Below are positions 25,701-39,988 of a DNA stretch of 64,000 nt, one piece after another. Position 1 is the first letter of the stretch, and every line of letters starts with the position of its first letter. The translations under genes and the position numbers were made by a program. This DNA is from Oxytricha trifallax (lineage: Eukaryota > Ciliophora > Spirotrichea > Sporadotrichida > Oxytrichidae): NCBI GenBank assembly GCA_000711775.1, contig ARYC01025608.1, forward strand, positions 1-64,000, written 5' to 3'. The notes under the pieces are model-generated. The model worked only from the letters and a program-made list of their open reading frames with translations. It was not told the DNA's origin and searched no databases.

Positions 25701-27561
25701 CCTCCCAAAATCATAGAGTAGGCATATAGGACTGCAGGGATGAATGACTCAATAAATTTCTCTTCATCATCGTTTCCTTCAGATAGTCTTAAAAAGGCAT
25801 CACCAAAACCTGCAACTGTTATTAATAAGACAAACAAGAAAATTCCCATATCTTTCACGACCTCATAAATTGTTCTGATCAGGTAATTTGTAGCATCAAA
25901 TATTCTGAAAATAGATAGGAACTTAATCCACATCAAGAATGTTGAGAGGGATAAGATTACTCTAGTAAATGCTTTATTTTTATTTTTAAAGTAAAGTGTG
26001 CAGTAATTAAAACAAAAAGCATTAACTAATAAAATAAAAAGATATCATTGGAAAATTAAAACAAGTTTTATATGAAATTCAAATGTTTGAAAGAAATATA
26101 TAATTGATTCTTTGTTTATTTATTATTGTAGAAATACATTTGAATTTGGAAAATTAATTATAATTAAATTAAATATAAAACAAAATCGTGGCAGTTAAAG
26201 TTGGCCAATTTTAACGATCTTGGGCTCATTCGATATAGAATTCAAAATTAGCTGGACTTTACTAGTGGCGGTACTATTTTATCGCATCCCTGAGCGAGAT
26301 AACTCGACTTTAATGTGAGGTTATAATTTTTTGAATTTAAAGGCACTTAATTAAAGTCGAGTTATCTCGCTCCAGGGATGCGATAAAATAGTACCGCCAC
26401 TAGTAAAGTCCAGCTAATTTTGAATTCTCTATCGAATGAGCCCAAGATCGTTCAAATTGACCAACTTTAACTGCCACGATTTTGTTTTATATTTAATTTA
26501 ATTATAATTAATTTTCCAAATTCAAATGTATTTCTACAATATTAATTTACTATAGAGTTTTAATGTTTGCATATAATAAATTTTCAAATATGTCTGTTTA
26601 TAAAGTTCTTTTCTAAAAGTAAAAGAAAAATATAATCTAAAAGCAATTATCAATTAGACACAGATAATTCAGAGTTATGAATTTCTAGAAATTTCAATTA
26701 AATCACAAAATAGTAAACGAGAACCCTTCAAAATTATTTTTTACCAAACTATATAGAATGATTCGTAATTTTTTCCACAAATCTTTTACTTGATACTTTA
26801 AGTTTAGAAAAAAAAGCATTAATTTAAAAGAAAAGTATGAATGTTAAATCCCTAGCTTGATTATATTTTTTATTTCTAGCAGAAGAAAAAAACAAATCAT
26901 CTAATTGTGTTTAAATTTCAAAATAATTAAAAGCATAAATAAAAAAATATGCGCCTTCCTCACCATAGTGCATGGTGCAATATGAAACTTGGTGGTTATT
27001 AATTAGCAGAGGTTTGGGGTACCAAGACCAACTATAAGCCACCCCACAATAATCCCTAGTAAATTTTTTCTGATTTAATAAAAATATTACATGGCAATTA
27101 ATAGAGAATTGAAACTATAATTTTTAAATTTCATTGGATAAATATATAACCAAAATGCTCCAACCATTCACTAAAATAAATAAATTAAAATAAAATTTTC
27201 CAAAAAATTGGTTATTAAAATATAATAGCCGGAAAACTCAGCAAATTAGATGCTATATAAAATAAGAACAACTTATATAAAATAGCTGTGCAAGATAATT
27301 ACACCACAAGGAGCAAGAATATCTGTCCTAACCAAAATACCCCTACCCATACCCATCCCCACTCATCCCCTCCCCACCTACAAAAAAAGAATTATATTTT
27401 AAAAGTAAAATTATGATCTTACTATATCTCAGAATTAGGTCGAGCTTAAATGATTTGAGAGATTTAAATTTTTAAAAATAATTTTTAATACATATTTTTT
27501 CCTATAAAATCATATATAAAATAAGTAGATGCTAATGATAAATTTAAATATATGAATTATT

Positions 27562-27623
<62 letters not shown>

Positions 27624-30600
27624 TAATAATAATTATATTGTATAACCATTAATGTCAAGAATGAAGTAGATTCAGACTTTGAGTATAATAAATTTGATAT
27701 GAAATAGGATATGTTATAGAGTGAGGAGGAAGGGATGGAGAGTGGTGGGGAGTGGTCTAAGTTAGAACAAATATCAATGTAATTCCAAAATGATTTTAAG
27801 TAGCTTAATCCAGTGTATCTTACTTATCTGATCTCATTGAACAAAAAGTAAACACTAAATGCCAGCTATATTATTGCATTAATAATCTAGCATTAAAATC
27901 TAATGAGTTTAATTATTTATTATAAAACTTGATTTTAAGAATAAAATTCGGATATATAAAATAAACTATCCTAATTTAAAAAAATCATCTTTTGATTCCC
28001 CCCAATTATTATCACTTAAATAATATTAAGATTTAATTGATAAATTTTACTAAATTTTTTCTATACAACTCCTAAAACGACATTTGCAATGTAGTAGTCA
28101 TCGTCCTGAATCCTGTCTTCATATACAATATTTAGATATGCAACGAACACAACATGAAACACAAAGAATGGCAATATAAGTCGAATCAAAATTGCCTTTC
28201 TGACATGTGAATAGTTCAAATCAATGAGTGCTTGCATAGCTTTATTGTTGAAGAAATCATATTTTTCTAGTTTATAGAGTTCGTCAAATATCGCAGAAAA
28301 ATTCTTATCTAAAAAGTGATAGACTCCTGGTAAGTCTAGTAACTCCATCTTAATCATTTATTATATTCTATACTAAAATAAAGAATTTTCATTTTCTTAT
28401 CCTCAGGCAAACAGTTTTAGAATCTATCGATAATATTACCATGAAGGACTGGTGTTGAAACAATTCTTTTATTTCCACTTATTTTACCAACAGTGAAATC
28501 TTCTATTTATGAGGTTGTCTAAAACCTTGATTCAAAATAATCTAAAGCTACTTAGGTCTTTGTAGATATAATGACTGCATAAAAGTCTTGAATTAATCCT
28601 TTAAATTTGAGATACAATCTTAAAAAATTATTCATAAATCTTGAATGCATCTCGAGTGATGGTCTATACCATATAACTTTAGATATTTTAGTAAATTAAA
28701 CACTCTTCTTTTTTCAGTTGACTCATCTGAATGGTCTGATTTTGACAGGCATAAAGAAAATAGAGTTTCATTTTCAAAATCTGGGAAAATTGGGATATGA
28801 TACTTTATTTCCTCGGCTGTATGGCATCTATCAAAAATTTCTTCTATTATTGGCAAGTTCTCTTTAATTATGTGCAAGAAATTTAAATTATCATCATTTT
28901 TGTGATAGGTGTAGGTTCCCCCCATAAAAATACTTAATAGATATATAATAATAAAAAAAAACTAATAAGTAAATCTAATTCAAAATGATGAAATAAATTA
29001 TATAACTTATTGATGCAGTAAATCCTTTTATATTCTAAAATTAAGAGCTTATTATAAAGTAAAAGTTATTTTGATAGTTTGATTATTGAGAACCAATTTC
29101 TTTGATAATAGCTATATTAATAAAATAAAAATGCTCAATGCAAACTTGAAAAAATTATTTAAAAGAACAATGTAATATTTGATAAAGTTAATTGGGTACA
29201 TATGTTTTTACACTTTTAATTTATTTAAAACAATTTTCAAGTGTTAAACTCCTAATAATTAAATATATTGGACTAAAATTTCTAGCTTATTGGAAAATAT
29301 AGATTTACTTTAGTATCTTTAACTAAAAAATACGTTACCACAACACTATTTATGATAATTTTTGTAGACTAAAGTCTATTGATCAATTATAAGATTTAAA
29401 TTCATCAATGAGGGTGTGTCAGAGTACCATCCTTTTTGAATAAAATTATAAAATTCTTGCCTCCTGGAAAGATATTGTAAAGTAGTAATTGTAAGTCCTC
29501 ATCAGTGATATTATAATTTCAATAAAATAAAAATTAATGATATCTTTGACTTAAACTTCTTTTCTGTTTAATTTTTCAGCAAGTTAATAATGCAAAAATG
29601 TAAAAGATTGATGAGTATTGTTTCTGTTTTATTAGTATATCATTTAGTTCTTTTACTCAACATCTTTTTACTCAACATCTGGATATATGTTTAAGTAATA
29701 ATCTGACTTATTAATTTAAATGTTTCTAATTTTTAATTTTGTTTAGATAAATTAAATTTAAGATGCTAGAAATAGTTTTATAACTAATTTATTAAATTGT
29801 TGGTAGTTAACCTTGTCTAAACATAATAAATAAGGCAGTTATTTTTTAAAGTATAAAATATCAATATAATTTTATCATAGCAATACTATGAAATCTATTA
29901 TTTAGAAGTGAAATAATTCGACTTTAATTTTGGTATCATAATGTACTTTTAAAATCGCCATAGAAAGAATATTCATTTAAAATCGCGACTAGAACGGATT
30001 CAAAATTATTGTTATACTATAAATAGTGGTTTAAACAAATTTATAATTCTTATTGGACAGGTCCCATATTTTATAGTTTTGATAAATTTAGCAGAAATTA
30101 AATTAATAATTTAATAATTAAAAAAATCATATCTTTCTTTCTAATTACAATATATTCAAATAATATACTTATAGTAGCCGTAGCTTATCTGTAATCTTTT
30201 CAACTTTTCACTGAAATTTGCATCCAACCTAGTATAGTAAACAGGGTGATTCATTTAAAATTTATATTCAACTCAATTTGTAATTTGATTATATATTGAC
30301 AATTAAAAATTCTCTTATAATATTTAAAATTAATCATGAAATTCATAGACTCTTATAATTATTAAAATAAACTTCCAAATGTCTTTTTTATCTTTTTTCA
30401 GATAAATATTTAATAAACATATCATATTTTTGTAGATTAATACAAAAGAAACATTTCTAACAAATAATTCATTTTATATTTTGAGAAGTTATATTTGGTA
30501 AATTAACTAAGTATTTTATTGAAAAGAAAAAAAAATTATTAACAAAGTTAAGAATAAAAGTGCAATTTCATAAAAATTTTCCTAACGAGTTAGTAAGTCG

Positions 30601-31168
30601 AAAATTAAATTAATTCATTTTTAAACATCTTTAAAAATATCATAATTTAATTGTGCAATTAACATATAGAGAAACTTTTCTAATAAAATACTTATTTATT
30701 TATATCAATGATAGCTTTACATTATTAAATTATTCAAGAAAAATTAATTTCGAGATAAATGATATAATTTCAGTGGGATATTTAAAAGAATAAAATTTTT
30801 TTTAATAGAAGCTTTTATAGTATAATTCTAAGCATTATTATTTTGTAAAAATACTAAATTTATAGTTTATTAGTTAAATCTATACTCATTTAAATTAAAT
30901 ATAAATATTTTATTTACTGTAATCAAGCAATTTTTATAAATAATTACTAACCAAAACTAATATAAATATAATAATAAATTGTCTTTGTCCAGTATTACTG
31001 GAATTATAATGTAAACATCATTTTATAAATTGTTTTATTATTAATTTTACTTTATTAATATAATCGGTTTCATAATTTCCTCATATAAGGGCCAATTATT
31101 AAAGTTTACATCTTTAATCACTTTGACTCATTCTCTTTCAATTATTTTAAATTTTGTCATATAAATTA

Positions 31169-31204
<36 letters not shown>

Positions 31205-34200
31205 AAATATTTTGTACAAGACTTCAATGCCATTATCTGAATGGAATACTTTGAAAGTTTAATCATCAATAAATGTAAACATTCTAACCTTTTAAAATGC
31301 TTCTTGGGCGTCTTCTGCTGATAAAATTTATTAATCAACTTCACAATTATTTAAAATAATCTAATTATTATAATACTTTAATAAAAATAAATTAAATTAA
31401 TGGAAAATTAATTATGATATAAATTCACATAATGGCAGACTTGTCACAACGTCGCATATGAAGAACTTCTTAATCTTTTTAAAGTATCTTAAGAAATAAT
31501 AAATTCATGCATTTTATACATTTAAATAAATCAATTTATTAAATAGTTGAAGCTAGGTGTTAAGTAATTTAAAATTCTAAAAATATTCTTAGAAAATAAA
31601 TTATAAATTTAATCTTTTTTATTTTATCTTATTAAATATTAGGAGTTTAAGACTATTTAGAAAATTTTATTAAAAAATGTAATTTTCTTTATTCTATTAC
31701 TGATTGAATTTGACAAAAAATAAAACTAATGATAATGATAAATATTTTAGAGAATATGATTTAATTAAGATGAAAAATAATTAAATTTATATCAAATAAT
31801 TTTTTAAAATCTAAAAACAATCTCTTATCATTAATTTGAATATTGATCATAAAAATAAATTATCTTAAATCATGTGAAAATGATTATCATATATTAATAT
31901 AAACAAATATTTTATTTATGTATAAAATATTTAAAATTCAAAATTGCAAAAAATAATAGCTTATATAATAATAGAGCATTTGATTTTAGTTTATCCAATT
32001 AGTAGCATTTATGAACTTCTTTATAAAATAGAATTAAATTTATATATTCCATAATGTTTTTTTAAATAATATAATTCGATTCATTTACCAAGTAATGTAA
32101 TACTAAATTGAAATATCCCAAAAATTAATTATAATGTCCTTTCAATATTCTAGAATAATTTGAAACAAACCTAAATTTTTTAAATTTTATTAATGGGACA
32201 AATTATAAAAATATACTGAGGGATTTAATGTGGATATTTGTATGAAGTATAGTAATCGAAATATTTTGGATAGTCAGTCATTAATCTCTCAATTTTCCAA
32301 ATAATATGATTGTTTCTCCCTTCATCCATTACAGCTTAATATAAGATAATTCTGTTCCCATCGAATTATTAATAAAAAATGAATATAATAACTAGAACTG
32401 TGCAATCATTTTTGTCATTGTGTCATTATATTTAATAATTTTAAGGGGGAAGTGACTGCCCCTCTCATTAAATTTTATATTTTTGCAATAAAAACATTAG
32501 AACATAAAAATATTAATTTAAATTATCAATTAACATATACTAAACAACTTTTAACAATATAATTTTCAATGTATAGAATCAAATTTAATATTTAAAACAA
32601 TGCTAAACTACTTGTTTTTTAATAATATATTAATGAGATTTTCATTAAAAGTTGGATTTCTTTACCAAGATAAAAATGATATTAGATGCTATTTAATAAA
32701 TAAATAAATCATTATTTATGATAAAGTTTGAAAAAATTTATGAAAATTACATTTTTTATGTATGGGAAACACCCCCCCCCAATTTTCAAAATAAATTATC
32801 TTTTATAATCATTAATCCTGAGTACTTAACTTTGCTATGGAAATTCAAAAGTTCTATATTAAATTTTGTTATATGCTGTTATTTGAACAACTACAAATTA
32901 TTTGCGTTTTAAATAATATTGTTTAAAAAACTGCCCATTCTTTCATTCTAACAATGTTCTGTTAGAGCCTTGTTTAAATGTAATTTAAAATTAAAATAAT
33001 ATATTTTTTTAGTTTTTTGGAGTTTCTCCTTTGGCTTCAGAAGATCCTCGGGAAAGTATATTTAAAAAAGGTATATACATTTTGTTTTGTTAACATGTAA
33101 ATATACAGTAAAAAATAATTAAATAAAACATTTTATACTTGGAAAATTAGTATAAAAATTATAATTAAATAGTATCTTGTGTATACATCTTCACTTATAT
33201 ATTATTCAAAATTAACTTATTAAAAATCTATTATTTTATTAATTTATTAATATCCCTTTTAGGTTTATTAAATTAAATATAAATTTATATCTTTAGTCAT
33301 ATCCTTAAATAAGTATACGAAGTCCTTTTATGCTTCTGGTTGAGCAACACTGTACTTATTTAAAATAAAATATTTAATGTATAAAACTCTTTAAACTCAC
33401 ATTTAAATATAATAATTAAGTTATTTCAAAAAAATAATTAAATAGTAATATAAAAGTTATATTAGAGTACTTACTTAAGTCGATTAGATTTTTATTTATT
33501 TAAACTTTATCAAAAAGCTTTCCATTATGCAAAGTCCAAGAATTAAAATATAAAATAAATAGGTAAAATAAACTTAAGAATGGAGATTATTTTCGTTATC
33601 AAGGACCACATTGAACTATTAAATACATTTGAATAATAATAATATTTTTTAGACAGAAAACTATCCTACCAAATGAATGATAAAGTTTCTAATAAAAAAA
33701 ATTAAATTTCTCAATGTAAATTAGAAGCTTCATATATATTTTTATTGAAAATGTTGTTTATTGGAATGAATTTGATAAAATTTTCTCATAGAGAAATGGA
33801 AATAAATTTTTTAATATACCTATAAATTTATTTCTGTAAGATTACTAATTTTGGAAAAAATAAAATAATGACATTATAATAATTATTAAATTGTATTACT
33901 TTAATTTCATTTTAATAATAAAAAGATTTTTATAATAGCCTAAGCTAACATCAAGGATAGATTTTTGAGAAAGCGTATGTTTACCCATCAATTTGATGCC
34001 GTCTTGATGAAGATAAGGTACAATCATGTAAGTGTTTATATATAAAAGTATGAAATAAATAGCATCAATAATGTTTAGCGAAGTCAAGAACCCAATTCTG
34101 TCAATTTAAAACACAGTTAGAGAAGGGTCAACTCCAACTTCAAGCTGCTTAAAAAAATGTAATAATTTAATGAATTCTTGACTTGAGTGGCGAATAACTT

Positions 34201-37200
34201 CTTTTCAGCAATGATTTTCTCTAGATTTAGCATCATTATTATTTAAATAAAAACTTCTTTAAAACAGAATATTTCTAATAATTACATAAAAATATAATTT
34301 ATTTCATTAAAAAAGTGTTTATTGATGTATTAATAATTATTTAGTTTAAGAAAAATAAAGTAATGCATTTAATATTAAAAATGAAAATCCAAAATTAAAT
34401 ATATTTAGCAAATAATCTTTAACTTTTTATAATATATTTATTTAATCCATATTCATTAGAACCATGCTTTTCTTTAATTAAATTTATAAGCCATAGAAAT
34501 ATTTGCATGTCATTTATATTAAAATCTTTTGGTTTTTATAATATTTTTAAACTAGTTAAATAATAATTTCTTAATAAAAATATCCCTAATATTCTGCTAA
34601 AATATAATTTTATCCCATTTAATTAAAGTTTTTTTTTAAAAAAGAAATGAATCAATAATTAATATAAATAAATATTTATCTTTGCAAACAATGTAGTTAA
34701 TATCCTCTTCTATAAACTGAGCACCTTTGATGTCAAAGTTATAATAGTTTAAGAAGTCATTTTGAGCAGTATTGATCATATATTTGTTATAAATTAAGTA
34801 AAAATTATTTTATAAATAGGATTGAAAACTCGAATGAATTTTTCATGAATGTGAACAATTGCTGATTTATTATTTTTAAAACCAGTCGCAACGATTTATT
34901 CAAAGTTACATGGTTCATTAAGGGAATATGATCGATCATAATATAATAATTAATTACTGTGACTCATTCAAATATAAAGCCATTTATTTTATATTTCTTA
35001 GTAAGACTCCCATAAAACTGGAAAAAATTATTGGATTATATCTAAATTCATTAAATTTTTGATTTCCCTTCCAATATGGATACTTATTTAACTAAATTGT
35101 ATAATTGACCTTTTATAAATATCGAAATAACACACCATTTTTTAAAGATTTAAAATTCTAAATAAAAATCATTCTCATAATTATTGATTTTTATGAACCC
35201 AAAAATATCATAAAATGATTGAATGCTTTTAAAATATAGTAAAGCATAATCATAAGTTAAAACCTGTTTGATTGAAATCACCTCAGTTTATCCAGATTTG
35301 AGATAATTTCTAGGCTTAATTTAGCACAGCGTATATTTATGTTTACTGATTAACACAAAGTTGTGAATTTTTAAAGTTAAGTTTGAGTAATAAACTATAA
35401 AATAAAATTAATAAAATCATAAATTTCACGTTATTCTTCTTCCGAACAATTCTTATATAAAGCAAGATTATACATAAAAATATTATTAATATCAGAATAA
35501 TTAAAAAAGTTTAAGTTTTAATAATAAAATTAAGAGCTGTTATTGGAAACTAAGGGGATTATGCAATGAAAACTTAACGATTGTGCACACACTTTATTTG
35601 GTCAGAATTGTATACAAGAAGCCAAGGTTAGTTATAATTATATGGCTAAAAATAATATAATAAATGTCTTCCCTAAAGTTAATGTACCAGTAAAATCGAT
35701 TTCAATTTAAAATATTGTTATTATTATTTCAAATATTATGGAAATTAATTAATGGGCTTAATTAAGCCAATCATATTTTTATAAATAAGAAATGGTCCAA
35801 CACCCCACCACATTCATTACACAATTAAAATATAAATACTTGCTTTAAAAAAATGAAGTTTTTAAGAATTAAAAATTAAATTAAAAAATATTAAATTAAA
35901 AAGTTAAAAAATTATTTGCTTGGTGAAGTACCAATCTAACTAGGGCTTTCTAATAATGCTTTCTCTTACACTCATCCCTACTGAGGATAGGTAGGGGGTT
36001 GCAGGGTATAACACATAAGGGACCAGTCTGCAGGGTTCAATCTACCAGTTATTCACTCTTCGAGTGGGCTTGGGTTATAAGATTTCCCTACATTAGGTGA
36101 TTTACCTGGCTTTAGTTCAGTTTCCTAGGTAATAGGAAGCGGGAAGAATGTAATGCCCAGCCTAAAAAAGTGAGAAGATAAAAACCAGCTAAGCCAACGA
36201 AAAGGATTTTTCTCCCACACCTGGTTAGAGTGCTTAAGCTACCCAAAAAATGTTTCATAGCAGCAGTGGGACGGTGAGCGTTCTCTCCACATCCTGTCAA
36301 CCTGGTCGAATCCACAAACTCTCTTTTCCAGTTTATCTCTGGCTAACATCTTTGTTAAGTAGGAAAGCTAGGTTATAGAGATGATGATTTTTTCGGAGTT
36401 TTCTACTTCACGACTGCCACGTCACAGTCAACTCACTCAGATACGTCTACTTCACTTTAATGATTAATGATTTAGGTTAAATATTTTTTTAAAAAACAGT
36501 GAAATGTTAAATTAATTGAGAATACTCATTCACTCAAAATTAAATTTTCATATTTTTTGTGAAGATTGTCCCAATCTACACCTTTCGTTTCTTCTGGAAG
36601 CTTTTTTAAATCAACTTTATCATCTGATTTAAGCCCATTAAATTTAATTGTAAATAAAGAAGAAAGTTTAAATTTTTATTATAGTTGAGAAAATGAAAAA
36701 TAATATGGAAATGAATGCTAACTTCTTGTAATATAATTTAGTAAAATTTTGAGTAGTTAATTTTTTATTATTAAAATTTTAGTTTAATTTTATATGAGTA
36801 TTAATTAATTTTATATGTGGAATCCAATTATTTTAAATAAATTCATAATAGATTTATTACAGAGAAATTATAGGATTACGAAGAATAATTATTATAAAAT
36901 TAATGAAATATATCCCAAAAAAAGCATACCTTTTACCCTAAAATTTATAATAAAATTCATATGTTATTAGATTTATATAATTTTATGACTAGGATAAAGT
37001 TTATAATGTTTATAAATACATAGGGGTAATTATTAAGAATATAAAATTAAAATCAATAAATTATAATATATTCCAATAATTTCAAATAATAAAATATAAA
37101 GTAATATTTTTGAAGCTTCAAATTAGAAGTACTTCTCAATGTCATATATAACAGTAGAATAAATGTATAAATATAAATGTAAAAAATTAAGAATTCTTAA

Positions 37201-39545
37201 GCAACACACAGACCACATCATCGTATTTGCTAAAAGAGTATTAGTAAAATAATTAATCGATGTGATCAGAAAACACCAAATGCTGCTTTAAGAATTAATC
37301 ATTCATAATATCGTAAGCTGAGATGAATTTATTATGATAAAATTAAAATTAAAATTACAAAATATTTATTGTGGGCAATCAATTGAAATATAAATATAAA
37401 AATCAATTATTTTTGTGTAGTTTTTTTAAAAAAATAATAAATCAAACAAAGAGTCTCATTTTACGACTCTATAACTTTAAAGCTCTTAAAGATATCTACA
37501 TAGTTTTAAATATACAATTATTTTTAATTATTTTTTATATAAATAATACTAAGTTTTGCAGTATCTTTTGATGTACCAATTCCATTTTGAATTTCTAATC
37601 GTAAATCTTTGTCCTTTGTTCATATGAGAAGGATTCTAAGCCGTCATGTTTAATTTAGTAATATGTGCGGTCTAAGTCAAATTCTGAGCACCTCACATAG
37701 AGATTTTATATTAAAATCTCATATTTTTATTTTAGTTTGATATAATTTATCATAGAATGAGAGCAGACTCATTTAAATTTAAATTAAAAATAATTTAATT
37801 TCTATATCTTCAAAGAGCTCGTCAACATATTACTTGTGCACCATTAAACATATATGATTTTTTTAATTTATAAATATTTTCAACCATACTTGAATACAAA
37901 TCTATCTGGCCAGTCGCTAACAAAGTGATTGCATATAATTATTTTTGAAATAATAAAATATATTAAGAATTTTTGTGCAAATATCATAATTATAAGAAAA
38001 CATTTTTATTTAAATTAATTATAATACATTTTTGTTATTGAACAGAAATTTTATTAGAAAATTGCATATAATAAATTTTTTTAATTCAGAAAATATGCTT
38101 CTTTTTAACATTTTATATGATAATTTAAAAATATATTTTCTCTTTTAATTATTTCTGAAGAAATTAATATAACCGAAAAATTTACAAAAATATATAATAT
38201 TGTGGGAATACAATTGATTTGGAAAATATATTTATAATTAATTAAATAAATAATTAAATTCATGGGCAGTTAACTTTCTGGAAACCTAGACAATATGGTA
38301 CTTGTTGTTAGAGAATTCAAAATTAGCTGGACTTTAATATTGACGGAACCCATCTATCGTATCTCTGAAGCGAAATAAAAAGACTTTAATTTTTTGTGAC
38401 TTTTTAGTTTATTTTAATGTCAAAATTAAAGTCTTTTTATTTCGCTTCAGAGATACGATAGATGGGTTCCGTCAATATTAAAGTCCAGCTAATTTTGAAT
38501 TCTCTATCCAACAAGTACCATATTGTCTAGATTTCCAGAAAGTTAACTGCCATGAATTTAATTATTTATTTAATTAATTACAAATATATCCTCCAAATCA
38601 AGTGTATTCCCACAATATTAATAAGTTAATTGATATAGGGAAGATATCTTAGCTTAAAATCAATTTACAACTCTTTAATTTCCAAAATTTTTATAAATAT
38701 TTCCACCAAAAAAAATGAAATACTTAATCAATATTTTTTTATAAGATCGCCATTTATTTTAGCTTTAATTTAACAATCTTAAAATGATTTTTATAAATAC
38801 TTATTTCTAAAATTAAATTATAAAAATATAACTTTTATAATTATTATACACCTAACTTTGTACGCATTTATAGACAACTTTTCAGATTTATAAAAATATA
38901 TATAATGTTTTTGAATTTAATTGATTTTGCCAACATTCAAAGCTCTCTGATCTCTCTTATAAATATCAGCTTATTGAGTAAATTATCTCAAAATTAATGG
39001 GTCTTCAGCTACTTCAAATAAAAATTAATAATTATTATTTTTAGCTGTGACATTAGCGTTTAAGAGGAGGCAATTGATTTTAATAAATATTAAAATAATT
39101 AATTTTTACATGATATATACATTTATATATATTGAAGTCCAAAACTGACTATGAAGTCTCAAACAGAATAAATATCTAGTCAGTATTAAGCCAAGGAGCC
39201 ATGGGATCAGGTGCTAAGTGAGAGAATAAATACAAATATAATTTCAATTAAAATTATTTATAGAACATGGACACTATAATAAAATAATTTATTAGTGTTT
39301 CTTTAAAATGCTGTATCCTTTGATTAGTCTCATGAGTATAGCATATTTTTATTAATATTAATTTTAAATATGATGCTCAGTAAAAAAATATATATATATT
39401 ATATATATATATATATATATAAATGAGTTTCAAAATGGAATTTTGCACAATCGATATCTCCATGTAAATATTTCTAATGCTTATGAATGTTTATTTCATA
39501 ATCCAAAATCCAAAGTTTGCTATGGTTGGCAATCACAAGGTACTA
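22798..39545 (-). CDS. gene B1: WD-like/TRP-like cation channel with zinc-binding tail
   Basis: Predicted plasma- or ciliary-membrane cation channel in about 30 MDSs, minus strand, ciliate code, order unscrambled. N-terminal blocks: 39425-39545 (WD-like, LVIANHSKLWILDYEINIHK), 39135-39235, 38930-39065, 37800-37930, 37565-37700, 37195-37330, 36545-36650, 35215-35390, 34690-34990, 33905-34255, 33575-33640, 33475-33525, 32925-33060, 32235-32420, 31430-31500, 31200-31330. Helical region: 29545-29700, 29440-29512, 28380-28930. Channel: 28050-28360 (first helix), 27775-27870 (LFNEIRQVRYTGLSYLKSFW), 27283-27312, 25405-25965 with S4-S5, the pore (LYAYSMILGGYDTTAFG) and S6 (MIVMLNLLIAIISATF). Tail: 24055-24290 coiled coil, then CxxC pairs YHCQICKF (23805-23910), YCSACYEAF (23640-23768), YLCVDCAKTW (22798-22890). 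TGA 22798-22800. Confidence 0.75.
24647..24662. repeat. (GA)n tract
   Basis: Short run of about eight GA units in a B1 spacer between the coiled-coil and pore MDSs. Confidence 0.85.
25966..27282. other. B1 spacer (IES) holding MITE-1
   Basis: Separates the S4-S6 MDS from the short DILAPCGVIILHS MDS. The equivalent spacer in B2 (47425-47515) is under 100 bases, so most of this one, including the 417-bp palindromic MITE-1, was gained by B1 or lost by B2. A GC-richer patch at 26950-27060 is unassigned. Confidence 0.55.
26124..26540. mobile_element. MITE-1: 191-bp inverted arms around a short loop
   Basis: Arms 26124-26314 and 26350-26540 are of equal length (191 bp) and nearly perfect reverse complements, with a 35-bp loop. 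Internal landmarks are GGCAGTTAAAGTTGGCCAA, AATTAGCTGGACTTTA and ATCGCATCCCTGAGCGAG. The ends read ATTGTAGAAATACATTTGAA. There is no coding capacity. Confidence 0.9.
27313..27775. other. IES present in B1 but absent from B2, pointer ATAT
   Basis: B2 reads straight through here (47530-47580, GGAGCCAATATGTCAATATA). B1 has the same MDS text interrupted by about 460 bases flanked by ATAT on both sides, a plausible pointer. The left edge is C-rich (27325-27385) and the right edge G-rich (27718-27760), with GTCCTAAC/GTTAGAAC as the outer inverted ends. It contains an (AAT)n microsatellite. Confidence 0.75.
27558..27625. repeat. (AAT)n microsatellite
   Basis: More than twenty AAT units with one GAT interruption near the right end, inside the B1-specific IES. 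Confidence 0.95.
31168..31202. repeat. (AT)n microsatellite
   Basis: Uninterrupted TA dinucleotides of about 30 bases in or beside the B1 block at 31200-31330. Confidence 0.9.
35938..36462 (-). repeat. SINE-like GC-rich repeat, copy 1
   Basis: Reverse complement matches about 55720-56310 over most of its length, with shared landmarks GTAGACGTATCTGA, CCAGGTGTGGGAG, TATTACCTAGGAAACTGAAC, GATTGAACCC and GCAACCCCCTACC. It lies in a B1 spacer (35391-36544). An oppositely placed GGGTTCAATCT motif resembles a polymerase III B box. No frame is conserved between the copies, so it looks non-coding. No clear target-site duplication remains around this copy. Confidence 0.7.
38196..38619. mobile_element. 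MITE-2: long-palindrome element
   Basis: Inverted arms of about 190 bp or more around a short AT loop near 38390-38425. It shares with MITE-1 the core GAATTCAAAATTAGCTGGAC and the end pattern AATATTGTGGGAATACA, while the middle of the arms (GACGGAACCCATCTATCGTA) differs. It sits in a B1 spacer between the 37800-37930 and 38930-39065 MDSs. Confidence 0.9.
39386..39421. repeat. (AT)n microsatellite
   Basis: Alternating AT of about 35 bases with one break, beside the WD-like B1 MDS. Confidence 0.9.
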
Positions 39546-39572
39546 AACCATATTTTTCCAATCTTTAAATAT

Positions 39573-39988
39573 AATATTTTAGAAATACATTCGAATTTTA
39601 GAAATTATAATTAAATAAATATATGTTAATTCAAATTAGTGCGAGTTAAAGTTGGCCAATTAAAACGATCTTGGGATAGATAATACAAAACTAGCTGGAC
39701 TTTATTATTGGTGGTACTATTTTATCGCATCGCCTGAGCGAGAGATAGCTTCACTTTAATTAAACTTATTTTAATTCATAAATTATATCCTCACATTAAA
39801 GTGAGATTATCTAGCTCTGGCGATACGATAAAATAGTACCGCCAATAGTAAAGTCCAGCTAATTTTGAATACTCAATCGAATGAGCCCAAGATCGTATAT
39901 ATTGACCAACTTTAACTGCCTCTAATTTGAATTAACATATATTATTTTAATTATAAATTTCTCAAATTCGAAAGTATTCCTACAATAT
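39573..39988. mobile_element. MITE-3: long-palindrome element, closest to MITE-1
   Basis: Arms share with MITE-1 the blocks AGTTAAAGTTGGCCAATT, CGATCTTGGG, AGCTGGACTTTA and GGTACTATTTTATCGCATC. The two arms of this copy have diverged from each other (for example GATAGATAATAC against TACTCAATCG), so it is older than MITE-1. It lies just upstream of the WD-like B1 MDS. Confidence 0.9.

Noticed and set aside
27558-27625. CRISPR-like direct repeats
   Set aside because: It is a simple AAT microsatellite without spacers; no CRISPR array was found anywhere and the genome is eukaryotic.
36112-36315. 67-codon minus-strand ORF in SINE-like copy 1
   Set aside because: Not conserved in copy 2; same reasoning.
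34690-39545. Scrambled MDS order in gene B1
   Set aside because: All recognisable blocks are collinear with B2 and in one orientation, so no inversion or permutation is supported.
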